From positions 2,234,501 to 2,298,500 of the forward strand of contig OY848927.1 of NCBI GenBank assembly GCA_963693285.1: a stretch of 64,000 nt of DNA, in the 5' to 3' direction. This document shows, piece by piece, positions 25,270 through 38,729 of this stretch (position 1 is its first letter; each line of letters begins with the position of its first letter). Source of the DNA: Xestospongia muta (Eukaryota > Porifera > Demospongiae > Haplosclerida > Petrosiidae). A program made the translations under genes and the position numbers. The notes beneath the pieces were generated by a model. It saw only the letters and a program-made list of their open reading frames with translations, ran no database searches and was not told the origin of the DNA.

Positions 25270-27900
25270 TTAAATAGGTTAAAACTCTAAAATAAAGAGT
25301 TTAGAGCTTTTTGAAAGTTTAAAAAGATTAGAAATTAACTGCGAAAACTGGTTAAATAAGCTGATCTAAAGAGTTAGTAAGTGTATCTGTCTTAAATATA
25401 CTATTAAAGTAGTCTAAAAAGGTTAAAACTATAAAATAAAGTGTTTATAGCCTTTTGAAAGTTAAAAAAGATTAGAAATTAACTGTGAAAACTGGTTAAA
25501 TAAGCTGATCTAAAGAGTTTAGTAAGTTTATCTGTCTTAAATATACTAATAAAGTAGTCTAAATAGGTTAAAACTCGAAATAAAGAGTTTAGAGCTTTTT
25601 GAAAGTTAAAAAAGATTAGAAATTAACCGTGAAAACTGGTTAAATAAGCTGATCTAAAGAGTTTAGTAAGTTTATCTGTCTTAAATATACTAATAAAGTA
25701 GTCTAAATAGGTTAAAACTATAAAATAAAGTGTTTAGAGCTTTTTGAAAGTTAAAAAAGATTAGAAATTAACTGTGAAAACTGGTTAAATAAACTGATCT
25801 AAAGAGTTTAGTAAGTTTATCTGTCTTAAATATACTAATAAAGTAGTCTAAATAGGTTAAAACTCTAAAATAAAGAGTTTAGAGCTTTTTGAAAGTTAAA
25901 AAAGATTAGAAATTAACTATAAAAACTGGTTAAATAAACTAATCTAAAGAGTTTAGTAAGTTTATCTGTCTTAAATATACTAATAAAGTAGTCTAAATAG
26001 GTTAAAACTCTAAAATAAAGTGTTTAGAGCTTTTTGAAAGTTTAAAAAGATTAGAAATTAACTGCGAAAACTGGTTAAATAAGCTGATCTAAAGAGTTAG
26101 TAAGTGTATCTGTCTTAAATATACTATTAAAGTAGTCTAAATAGGTTAAAACTATAAAATAAAGTGTTTATAGCTTTTTGAAAGTTAAAAAAGATTAGAA
26201 ATTAACTGTGAAAATGGTTAAATAAGCTGGTCTAAAGAGTTTAGTAAGTTTATCTGTCTTAAATATACTAATAAAGTAGTCTAAATAGGTTAAAACACTA
26301 AAATTAAGAGTTTAGAGCTTTTTGAAAGTTAAAAAAGATTAGAAATTAACCGTGAAAACTGGTTAAAAAGCTGATCTAAAGAGTTTAGTAAGTTTATCTG
26401 TCTTAAATATACTAATAAAGTAGTCTAAATAGGTTAAAACTCTAAAATAAAGAGTGTAGAGCTTTTTGAAGGTTAAAAAAGATTAGAAATTAACTGTGAA
26501 AACTGGTTAAATAAGCTGATCTAAAGAGTTTAGTAAGTTTATCTGTCTTAAATATACTAATAAAGTAGTCTAAATAGGTTAAAAATCTGAAATAAAGTGT
26601 TTAGAGCTTTTTGAACGTTAAAAAAGATTAGAAATTAACTGTGAAAACTGGTAAAATAAACTGATCTAAAGAATTTGGTAAGTTTATCTGTTTTAAATAT
26701 ACTAATAAAGTAGTCTATATAGGTTAAAAGTCTAAAATAAAGAGCTTAGAGCTTTTTTAAAGTTTACAAAGTTTAGAAATTAACTGTGAAAACTGGTTAA
26801 ATAAGCTGATCTAAAGAGTTTAGTGAGTTTATCTGTCTTAAATATACTAATAAAGTAGTCAAAATAGGTTAAAACTCTAAAATAAAGAGTTTAGAGCTTT
26901 TTCAAAGTTTAAAAAGATTAGAAATTATCTGTGAAAACTGGTTAAATAAGCTGATCTAAAGAGTTTAGTAAGTTTATCTGTCTTAAATATACTAATAAAG
27001 TAGTCTAAATAGGTTAAAACTCTAAAGTAAAGTGTTTAGAGCTTTTTGAAAGTTAAAAAAGATTAGAAATTAACCGTGAAAACTGGTTAAATAAGCTGAT
27101 CTAAAGAGTTTAGTAAGTTTATCTGTCTTAAATATACTAATAAAGTAGTCTAAATAGGTTAAAACTCTAAAATAAAGAGTTTAGTGGTTTTTGAAAGTTA
27201 AAAAAGATTAGAAATTAACTGTGAAAACTGGTTAAATAAGCTGATCTAAAGAGTTTAGTAAGTTTATCTGTCTTAAATATACTAATAAAGTAGTCTAAAT
27301 AGGTTAAAAATCTAAAATAAAGTGTTTAGAGCTTTTTGAACGTTAAAAAAGATTAGAAATTAACTGTGAAAACTGGTAAAATAAACTGATCTAAAGAATT
27401 TGGTAAGTTTATCTGTCTTAAATATACTAATAAAGTAGTCTATATAGGTTAAAAGTCTAAAATAAAGAGCTTAGAGCTTTTTTAAAGTTTAAAAAGTTTA
27501 GAAATTAACTGTGAAAACTGGTTAAATAAGCTGATCTAAAGAGTTTAGTAAGTTTATCTGTCTTAAATATACTAATAAAGTAGTCAAAATAGGTTAAAAC
27601 ACTAAAATAAAGAGTTTAGAGCTTTTTGAAAGTTTAAAAAGATTAGAAATTAACTGTGAAAACTGGTTAAATAAGCTGATCTAAAGAGTTTAGTAAGTTT
27701 ATCTGTCTTAAATATACTAATAAAGTAGTCTAAATAGGTTAAACCTCGAAAATAACGTCTTTAGAGCTTTTCGAAAGATAAAAAAGATTAGAAATTAACT
27801 GTGAAAACTGGTTAAATAAGCTGATCTAAAGAGTTTAGTAAGATTATCTGTCTTAAATATACTAATAAAGTAGTCTAAATAGGTTAAAACTCTAAATTAA
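25270..27900 (+). repeat. Two local 5-mer duplications, about 723-725 bp
   Basis: Two separate five-monomer duplications lie here. GAGTTAGTAAGTGTATCTGTC-type units (missing one T of TTTAGT) occur with the shared marker GTGTATC at 25,381 and 26,104, 723 bp apart, and are followed in both copies by TACTATTAAAG. Further on, GGTAAAATAAACTGATC occurs at about 26,650 and 27,375, 725 bp apart, together with the shared variants TTTTTGAACGTTAAAA, AGAGCTTAGAGC and GTAGTCAAAATAGG. This part of the array is less homogeneous than its neighbours. Confidence 0.7.
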
Positions 27901-30900
27901 AGAATTTGAAGCTTTTTGAAAGTTTAAAAAGATTAGAAATTAACTGTGAAAAGTGGTTAAATAAGCTGATCTAAAGAGTTTAGTAAGTTTATCTGTCTTA
28001 AATATACTAATAAAGTAGTCTAAATAGGTTACAATTCGAAAATGAAGTGTTTAGAGTTTTTTTGAAAGTTAAAAAAGATTACAAATTAACTGTGAAAACT
28101 GGTTAAATAAACTGATCTAAAGAGTTTAGTAAGTTTATCAGTTTTAAATATACTAATAAAGTAGTCTAAATAGGTTAAAACTCTAAAATAAAGAGTTTAG
28201 AGCTTTTTGAAAGTTAAAAAAGATTAGAAATTAACTGTGAAAACTGGTTAAATAAGCTGATCTAAAGAGTTTAGTAAGTTTATCTGTCTTAAATATACTA
28301 CTAAAGTAGTCTAAATAGGTTAAAATTCTAAAATAAAGTGTTTAGAGCTTTTTGAAAGTTAAAAAAGATTAGAAATTAACTGTGAAAACTGGTTAAATAA
28401 GCTGATCTAAAGAGTTTATTAAGTTTGTCTGTCTTAAATATACTAATAAAGTAGTCTAAATAGGTTAAAACTCGAAAATAAAGAGTTTAGAGCTTTTTGA
28501 AAGTTAAAAAAGATTAGAAATTAACTGTGAAAACTGGTTAAATAAGCTGATCTAAAGAGTTTAGTAAGTTCATCTGTCTTAAATGTACTAATAAAATAGT
28601 CTAAATAGGTTAAAACTCTAAAATAACGTCTTTAGAGCTTTTTGAAAGTTAAAAAAGATTACAAATTAACTGCGAAAACTTGTTAAATAAACTGATCTAA
28701 AGAGTTTAGTAAGTTTATCTGTCTTAAATATACTAATAAAGTAGTCTAAATAGGTTAAAACTCGAAAATAAAGAGTTTAGAGCTTTTTGAAAGTTAAAAA
28801 AGATTAGAAATTAACTGTGAAAACTGGTTAAATAAGCTGATCTAAAGAGTTTAGTAAGTTTGTCTGTCTTAAATATACTAATAAAGTAGTCTAAATAGGT
28901 TAAAACTCTAAAATAAAGAGTTTAGAGCTTTTTGAAAGTTAAAAAAGATTAGAAATTAACTGTTAAAACTGGTTAAATAAGCTGATCTAAAGAGTTTAGT
29001 AAGTTTATCTGTCTTAAATGTACTAATAAAGTAGTCTAAATAGGTTAAAACTCTAAAATAACGAGTTTCGAGCTTTTTTAAAGTTAAAAAAGATTAGAAA
29101 TTAACTGTGAAAACTGGTTAAATAAACTAATCTAAAGAGTTTAGTAAGTTTATCTGTCTCAAAATATACTAATAAAGTAGCCTAATAGGTTAAAACTCTA
29201 AAATAAAGTGTTTAGAGCTTTTTGAAAGTTAAAAAAGATTAGAAATTAACTGTGAAAACTGGTTAAATAAGCTGATCTAAAGAGTTTAGTAAGTTTATCT
29301 GTCTTAAATATACTAATAAAGTAGTCTAAATAGGTTAAAACTCGAAAATAAAGAGTTTAGAGCTTTTTGAAAGTTTAAAAAGATTAGAAATTAACTGTGA
29401 AAACTGGTTAAATAAGCTGATCTAAAGAGTTTAGTAAGTTTATGTGTCTTAAATATAGTAATAAAGTAGTCTAAATAGGTTAAAACTCTAAAATAAAGAG
29501 TTTAGAGCTTTTTGAAAGTTTAAAAAGATTAGAAATTAACTGTGAAAACTGGTTAAATAAGCTGATCTAAAGAGTTTAGTAAGTTTATCTGTCTTAAATA
29601 TACTAATAAAGTAGTCTAAATAGGTTAAAACTCTAAAATAACGAGTTTCGAGCTTTTTGAAAGTTAAAAAAGATTAGAAATTAACTGTGAAAACTGGTTA
29701 AATAAACTAATCTAAAGAGTTTAGTAAGTTTATCTGTCTCAAAATATACTAATAAAGTAGCCTAATAGGTTAAAACTCTAAAATAAAGTGTTTAGAGCTT
29801 TTTGAAAGTTAAAAAAGATTAGAAATTAACTGTGAAAACTGGTTAAATAAGCTGATCTAAAGAGTTTAGTAAGTTTATCTGTCTTAAATATACTAATAAA
29901 GTAGTCTAAATAGGTTAAAACACGAAAATAAAGAGTTTAGAGCTTTTTGAAAGTTAAAAAAGATTAGAAATTAACTGTGAAAACTGGTTAAATAAAGTGA
30001 TCTAAAGAGTTTAGTAAGTTTATCTGTCTTAAGTATACTAATAAAGTAGTCTAAATAGGTTAAAACTCTAAAATAAAGAGTTTAGAGCTTTTTGAAAGTT
30101 AAAAAAGATTAGAAATTAACTGTGAAAACTGGTTAAATAATATAATCTAAAGAGTATAGTAAGTTTATCTGTCTTAAATATACTAATAAAGTAGTCTAAA
30201 TAGGTTAAAACTCTAAAATAATGTGTTTAGAGCTTTTTGAAAGTTAAAAAAGATTAGAAATTAACTGTGAAAACTGGTTAAATAAACTAATCTAAAGAGT
30301 TTAGTAAGTTTATCTGTCTTATATATACTAATAAAGTAGTCTAAATAGGTTAAAACTCTAAAATAAAGAGTTTAGAGCTTTTTGAAAGTTTAAAAAGATT
30401 AGAAATTAATTGTGAAAACTGGTTAAATAAGCTGATCTAAAGAGTTTAGTAAGTTTATCTGTCTTAAATATACTAATAAAGTAGTCTAAATAGGTTAAAA
30501 CTTGAAAATAAAGAGTTTAGAGCTTTTTGAAAGTTTAAAAAGATTAGAAATTAACTGTAAAAACTGGTTAAATAAGCTGATCTAAAGAGTTTAGTAAGTT
30601 TATCTGTCTTAAATATACTAATAAAGTAGTCTAAATAGGTTAAAACTCTAAAATAAAGAGTTTAGAGCTTTTTGAAAGTTAAAAAAGATTAGAAATTAAC
30701 TGTCAAAACTGGTTAAATACGCTGATCTAAAGAGTTTAGTAAGTTTATCTGTCTTAAATATACTAATAAAGTAGTCTAAATAGGTTAAAACTCTAAAATA
30801 AAGTGTTTAGAGCTTTTTGAAAGTTAAAAAAGATTAGAAATTAACTGTGAAAACTGGTTAAATAAAGTGATCTAAAGAGTTTAGTAAGTTTATCTGTCTT

Positions 30901-33900
30901 AAGTATACTAATAAAGTAGTCTAAATAGGTTAAAACTCTAAAATAAAGAGTTTAGAGCTTTTTGAAAGTTAAAAAAGATTAGAAATTAACTGTGAAAACT
31001 GGTTAAATAAGCTGATCTAAAGAGTTTAGTAAGTTTATCTGTCTTAAATATACTAATAAAGTAGTCTAAATAGGTTAAAACTCGAAAATAAAGAGTTTAG
31101 AGCTTTTTGAAAGTTAAAAAAGATTAGAAATTAACTGTGAAAACTGGTTAAATAAGCTGATCTAAAGAGTTTAGTAAGTTTATCTCTCTTAAATATACTA
31201 ATAAAGTAGTCTAAATAGGTTAAAACTCTAAAATAAAGAGTTTAGAGCTTTTTGAAAGTTTAAAAAATTAGAAATTAACTGTGAAAACTGGTTAAATAAG
31301 CTGATCTAAAGAGTTTAGTAAGTTTATCTGTCTTAAATATACTAATAAAGTAGTCTAAATAGGTTAAAACTAAAATAAAGAGTTTAGAGCTTTTTGAAAG
31401 TTAAAAAAGATTAGAAATTGACTGTGAAAAGTGGTTAAATAAGCTGATCTAAAGAGTTTAGTAAGTTTATCTGTCTTAAATATACTAATAAAGTAGTCTA
31501 AATAGGTTAAAACTCTAAAATAAAGAGTTTAGAGCTTTTTGAAAGTTAAAAAAGATTAGAAATTAACTGTGAAAAGTGGTTAAATAAGCTGATCTAAAGA
31601 GTTTAGTAAGTTTATCTGTCTTAAATATACTAATAAAGTAGTCTAAATAGGTTAAAACTCTAAAATAAAGAGTTTAGAGCTTTTTGAAAGTTAAAAAAGA
31701 TTAGAAATTAACTGTGAAAAGTGGTTAAATAAGCTGATCTAAAGAGTTTAGTAAGTTTATCTGTCTTAAATATACTAATAAAGTAGTCTAAATAGGTTAA
31801 AACTCGAAAATAAAGACTTTAGAGCTTTTTGAAAGTTTAAAAAGTTTAGAAATTAACTGTGAAAACTGGTTAAATAAGCTGATCTAAAGAGTTTAGTAAG
31901 TTTGTCTGTCTTAAATATACTAATAAAGTAGTCTAAATAGGTTAAAACTCTAAAATAAAGAGTTTAGAGCTTTTTGAAAGTTAAAAAAGATTAGAAATTA
32001 ACTGTGAAAACTGGTTAAATAAGCTAATCTAAAGAGTTTAGTAAGTTTATCTGTCTTAAATGTACTAATAAAGTAGTCTAAATAGGTTAAAACTCTAAAA
32101 TAAAGAGTTTAGAGCTTTTTGAAAGTTTAAAAAGATTAGAAATTAACTGTGAAAACTGGTTAAATAAGCTGATCTAAAGAGTTTAGTAAGTTTATCTCTC
32201 TTAAATATACTAATAAAGTAGTCTAAATAGGTTAAAACTCTAAAATAAAGAGTTTAGAGCTTTTTGAAAGTTTAAACAGATTAGAAATTAATTGTGAAAA
32301 CTGGTTAAATAAGCTGATCTAAAGAGTTTAGTAAGTTTATCTGTCTTAAATATACTAATAAAGTAGTCTAAATAGGTTAAAACTCTAAAATAAAGAGTTT
32401 AGAGCTTTTTGAAAGTTTAAAAAGAGTAGAAATTAACTGTGAAAACTGGTTAAATAAGCTGATCTAAAGAGTTTAGTAAGTTTATTTGTCTTAAATATAG
32501 TAATAAAGTAGTCTAAATAGGTTAAAACTCTAAAATAAAGTGTTTAGAGCTTTTTGAAAGATTAGAAATTAACTGTGAAAACTGGTTAAATAAGCTGATC
32601 TAAAGAGTTTAGTAAGTTTATCTCTCTTAAATATACTAATAAAGTAGTCTAAATAGGTTAAAACTCGAAAATAAAGAGTTTAGAGCTTTTTCAAAGTTTA
32701 AAAAGAGTAGAAATTAACTGTGAAAACTGGTTAAATAAGCTGATCTAAAGAGTTTAGTAAGTTTATTTGTCTTAAATATAGTAATGAAGTAGTCTAAATA
32801 GGTTAAAACTCGAAAATAAAGAGTTTAGAGCTTTTTGAAAGTTTAAAAAGATTAGAAATTAACAGTGAAAACTGGTTAAATAAGTTGATCTAAAGAGTTT
32901 AGTAAGTTTATCAGTCTTAAATATACTAATAAAGTAGTCTAAATAGGTTAAAACTCTAAAATAACGAGTTTCGAGCTTTTTGAAAGTTAAAAAAGATTAG
33001 AAATTAACTGTGAAAACTGGTTAAATAAACTAATCTAAAGAGTTTAGTAAGTTTATCTGTCTCAAAATATACTAATAAAGTAGCCTAATAGGATAAAACT
33101 CTAAAATAAAGTGTTTAGAGCTTTTTGAAAGTTAAAAAAGATTAGAAATTAACTGTGAAAACTGGTTAAATAAGCTGATCTAAAGAGTTTAGTAAGTTTA
33201 TCTGTCTTAAATATACTAATAAAGTAGTCTAAATAGGTTAAAACTCGAAAATAAACTGTTTAGAGCTTTTTGAAAGTTAAAAAAGATTAGAAATTAACTG
33301 TGAAAACTGGTTAAATAAACTGATCTAAAGAGTTTAGTAAGTTTATCTGTCTTAAATATACTAATAAAGTAGTCTAAATAGGTTAAAACTATAAAATAAA
33401 GAGTTTAGAGCTTTTTGAAAGTTAAAAAAGATTAGAAATTAACTGTGAAAACTGGTTAAATAAGATAATCTAAAGAGTATAGTAAGTTTATCTGTCTTAA
33501 ATATACTAATAAAGTAGTCTAAATAGGTTAAAACTCTAAAATAAAGAGTTTAGAGCTTTTTGAAAGTTAAAAAAGATTAGAAATTAACTATGAAAACTGG
33601 TTAAATAAACTAATCTAAAGAGTTTAGTAAGTTTATCTGTCTTAAATATACTAATAAAGTAGTCTAAATAGGTTAAAACTCGAAAATAAAGATTTTAGAG
33701 CTTTTTGAAAGTTTAAAAAGATTAGAAATTAATTGTGAAAACTGGTTAAATAAGCTGATCTAAAGAGTTTAGTAAGTTTATCTGTCTTAAATATACTAAT
33801 AAAGTAGTCTAAATAGGTTAAAACTCGAAAATAAAGAGTTTAGAGCTTTTTGAAAGTTTAAAAAGATTAGAAATTAACTGTGAAAACTGGTTAAATAAGC

Positions 33901-36900
33901 TGATCTAAAGAGTTTAGTAAGTTTATCTGTCTTAAATATACTAATAAAGTAGTCTAAATAGGTTAAAACTCTCAAATAAAGAGTTTAGAGCTTTTTGAAA
34001 GTTTAAAAAGATTAGAAATTAACTGTGAAAACTGGTTAAATAAGCTGATCTAAAGAGTTTAGTAAGTTTATCTGTCTTAAATATACTAATAAAGTAGTCT
34101 AAATAGGTTAAAACTCTAAAATAAAGTGTTTAGAGCTTTTTGAAAGTTTAAAAAGATTAGAAATTGACTGTGAAAACTGGTTAAATAAGCTGATCTAAAG
34201 AGTTTAGTAAGTTTATCTCTCTTAAATATACTAATAAAGTAGTCTAAATAGGTTAAAACTCTAAAATAACGAGTTTCGAGCTTTTTGAAAGTTAAAAAAG
34301 ATTAGAAATTAACTGTGAAAACTGGTTAAATACGCTGATCTAAAGAGTTTAGTAAGTTTATCTGTCTTAAATATACAAATAAAGTAGTCTAAATAGGTTA
34401 AAACTCTAAAATAAAGTGTTTAGAGCTTTTTGAAAGTTAAAAAAGATTAGAAATTAACTGTGAAAACTGGTTAAATAAGCTGATCTAAAGAGTTTAGTAA
34501 GTTTATCTGTCTTAAGTATACTAATAAAGTAGTGTAAATAGGTTAAAACTCTAAAATAAAGAGTTTAGAGCTTTTTGAAAGTTAAAAAAGATTAGAAATT
34601 AACTGTGAAAACTGGTTAAATAAGCTGATCTAAAGAGTTTAGTAAGTTTATCTGTCTTAAATATACTAATAAAGTAGTCTAAATAGGTTAAAACTCGAAA
34701 ATAAAGAGTTTAGAGCTTTTTGAAAGTTAAAAAAGATTAGAAATTAACTGTGAAAACTGGTTAAATAAGCTGATCTAAAGAGTTTAGTAAGTTTATCTGT
34801 CTTAAATATACTAATAAAGTAGTCTAAATAGGTTAAAACTCGAAAATAAAGAGTTTAGAGCTTTTTGAAAGTTAAAAAAGATTAGAAATTAACTGTGAAA
34901 ACTGGTTAAATAAGCTGATCTAAAGAGTTTAGTAAGTTTTCTGTCTTAAATATACTAATAAAGTAGTCTAAATAGGTTAAAACTCTAAAATAAAGAGTTT
35001 AGAGCTTTTTGAAAGTTTAAAAAATTAGAAATTAACTGTGAAAACTGGTTAAATAAGCTGATCTAAAGAGTTTAGTAAGTTTATCTGTCTTAAATATACT
35101 AATAAAGTAGTCTAAATAGGTTAAAACTCTAAAATAAAGAGTTTAGAGCTTTTTGAAAGTTAAAAAAGATTAGAAATTAACTGTGAAAACTGGTTAAATA
35201 AGCTGATCTAAAGAGTTTAGTAAGTTTATCTGTCTTAAATATACTAATAAAGTAGTCTAAATAGGTTAAAACTCTAAAATAAAGAGTTTAGAGCTTTTTG
35301 AAAGTTTAAAAAGATTAGAAATTAACTGTGAAAACTGGTTAAATAAGCTGATCTAAAGAGTTTAGTAAGTTTATCTGTCTTAAATATACTAATAAAGTAG
35401 TCTAAATAGGTTAAAAATCGAAAATAAAGAGTTAGAGCTTTTTGAAAGTTAAAAAAGATTAGAAATTACTGAAAACTGGTTGAATAAGCTGATCTAAAGA
35501 GTTTAGTAAGTTTATCTGTCTTAAATATACGAATAAAGTAGTCTAAATAGGTTAAAACTATAAAATAAAGTGTTTAGAGCTTTTTGAAAGTTAAAAAAGA
35601 TTAGAAATTAACTGTGAAAACTTTAATGAGCCGATCTAAAGAGTTTAGTAAGTTTATCTCTCTTAAATATACTAAAAAAGTAGTCTAAATAGGTTAAAAC
35701 TCGAAAATAAAGAGTTTAGAGCTTTTTGAAAGTTTAAAAAGATTAGAAATTAACTGTGAAAACTGGTTAAAGAAACTGATCTAAAGAATTTAGTAAGTTT
35801 GTCTGTCTTAAATATACTAATAAAGAAGTCTAAATAGGTTAAAACTCGAAAATAAAGAGTTTAGAGCTTTTTGAAAGTTTAAAAAGATTAGAAATTAACT
35901 GCGAAAACTGGTTAAATAAGCTGATCTAAAGAGTTTAGTAAGTTTATCGTTCTTAAATATACTAATAAAGTAGTCTAAATAGGTTAAAACTATAAAATAA
36001 AGAGTTTAGAGCTTATTGAAAGTTAAAAAAGATTAGAAATTGAGTGTGAAAACTGGTTAAATAAACTAATCTAAAGAGTTTAGTAAGTTTATCTGTCTTA
36101 AATATACTAATAAAGTAGTCTAAATAGGTTAAAACTCTAAAATAAAGTGTTTAGAGCTTTTTGAAAGTTTAAAAAGATTAGAAATTAACTGTGAAAACTG
36201 GTTAAATAAGATGATCTAAAGAGTTTAGTAAGTTTATCTGTCTTAAATATACTAATAAAGTAGTCTAAATAGGTTAAAACTCGAAAATAAAGAGTTTAGA
36301 GCTTTTTGAAAGTTTAAAAAGATTAGAAATTAACTGTGAAAACTGGTTAAATAAACTGATCTAAAGAGTTTAGTAAGTTTATCTCTCTTAAATATACTAA
36401 TAAAGTAGTCTAAATAGGTTAAAACTCGAAAATAAAGAGTTTAGAGCTTTTTGAAAGTTTAAAAAGATTAGAAATTAACTGTGAAAACTGGTTAAATAAG
36501 CTGATCTAAAGAGTTTAGTAAGTTTATCTGTCTTAAATATACTAATAAAGTAGTCTAAATAGGTTAAAACTCTAAAATAAAGAGTTTAGAGCTTTTTGAA
36601 AGTTTAAAAAGATTAGAAATTAACTGTGAAAACTGGTTAAATAAACTGATCTAAAGAGTTTAGTAAGTTTATCTGTCTTAAATATACTAATAAAGAAGTC
36701 TAAATAGGTTAAAACTCGAAAATAAAGCGTTTAGAGCTTTTTAAAAGTTTAAAAAGATTAGAAATTAACTGCGAAAACTGGTTAAATAAGCTGATCTAAA
36801 GAGTTTAGTAAGTTTATCTCTCTTAAATATACTAATAAAGTAGTCTAAATAGGTTAAAACTCTAAAATAAAGAGTTTAGAGCTTTTTGAAAGGTAAAAAA

Positions 36901-37256
36901 GATTAGAAATTCACTATGAAAACTGGTTAAATAAACTGATCTAAAGAGTTTCGTAAGTTTATCTGTCTTAAATATACTAATAAAGTAGTCTAAATAGGTT
37001 AAAACTCTAAAACAAAGTGTTTAGAGCTTTTTGAACGTTAAAAAAGATTAGAAATTAACTGTGAAAACTGGTTAAATAAACTGTTGTAAAGAGTTTAGTA
37101 AGTTTATCTGTCTTAAATATACTAATAAAGTAGTCTAAATAGGTTAAAACTCTAAAATAAAGAGTTTAGAGCTTTTTGAAAGTTTAAAAAGATTAGAAAT
37201 TAACTGTGAAAACTGGTTAAATAAGCTGATCTAAAGAGTTTAGTAAGTTTATCTGT

Positions 37257-37338
37257 CTTAAATATACTAAGAAAGTAGTCTAAATTGGTGAAAACTGGTT
37301 AAATAAACTGATCTAAAGAGTTTAGTAAGTTTATCTGT
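37257..37338 (+). repeat. Truncated 82-bp satellite monomer
   Basis: The monomer begins normally, then passes from TAGTCTAAATTGGTG directly into AAAACTGGTTAAATAAAC, losing about 63 bp. The break lies at a GGT shared by the two positions that were joined (GGTTAAA in both halves of the unit), so a slippage or recombination event between the two half-repeats of the monomer is a likely cause. Confidence 0.8.
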
Positions 37339-38729
37339 CTTAAATATACTAATAAAGTAGTCTAAATAGGTTAAAACTCTAAATTAAAGAGTTTAGAGCT
37401 TTTTAAAGTTAAAAAAGATTAGAAATTAACTGTGAAAACTGGTTAAATAAGCTGATCTAAAGAGTTTAGTAAGTTTATCTCTCTTAAATATACTAATAAA
37501 GTAGTCTAAATAGGTTAAAACTATAAAATAAAGTGTTTAGACCTTTTTGAAAGTTAAAAAAGATTAGAAATTAACTGTGAAAACTGGTTAAATAAACTGA
37601 TCTAAAGAGTTTAGTAAGTTTATCTGTCTTAAATATACTAATAAAGTAGTCTAAATAGGTTAAAACTCTAAAATAAATAGTTTAGAGCTTTTTGAAAGTT
37701 AAAAAAGATTAGAAATTAACTGTGAAAACTGGTTAAATAAGAAAACCTAAAGAGTTTAGTAAGTTTATCTGTTTTAAATATTCTAATAAAGTAGTCTAAA
37801 TAGGTTAAAACTCTAAAATAAAGAGTTTAGAGCTTTTTGAAAGTTAAAAAAGATTAGAAATTAACTGTGAAAACTGGTTAAATAAGCTGATCTAAAGAGT
37901 TTAGTAAGTATATCTGTCTTAAATATACTAATAAAGTAGTCTAAATAGGTTAAAACTCTAAAATAAAGTGTTTAGAGCTTTTTGAAAGTTAAAAAAGATT
38001 AGAAATAAACTGTGAAAACTGGTTAAATAAGCTGATCTAAAGAGTTTAGTAAGTTTATCTGTCTTAAATATACTAATAAAGTAGTATAAATAGCTTAAAA
38101 CTATAAAATAAAGTGTTTAGAGCTTTTTGAAAGTTAAAAAGGATTAGAAATTAACTGTGAAAACTGGTTAAATAAACTCATCTAAAGAGTTTAGTAAGTT
38201 TATCTGTCTTAAATATACTAATAAAGTAGTCTAAATAGGTTAAAACTCTAAAATAAAGAGTTTAGAGCTTTTTGAAAGGTAAAAAAGATTAGAAATTAAC
38301 TGTGAAAACTGGTTAAATAAGCTGATCTAAAGAGTTTAGTAAGTTTATCTGTCTTAAATATACTAATAAAGTAGTCTAAATAGATTAAAACTATAAAATA
38401 AAGTGTTTAGAGCTTTTTAAAAGTTAAAAAAGATTAGAAATTAACTGTGAAAACTGGTTAAATAAGCTGATCTAAAGAGTTTAGTAAGTTTATCTGTCTT
38501 AAATATACTAATAAAGTAGTCTAAATAGGTTAAAACTCTAAAATAAAGATTTTAGAGCTTTTTGAAAGTTAAAAAAGATTAGAAATTAACTGTGAAAACT
38601 GGTGAAATAAGATAATCTAAAGAGTATAGTAAGTTTATCTGTCTTAAATATACTAATAAAGTAGTCTAAATAGGTTAAAACTCTAAAATAAAGAGTTTAG
38701 AGCTTTTTGAAAGTTAAAAAAGTTTAGAA

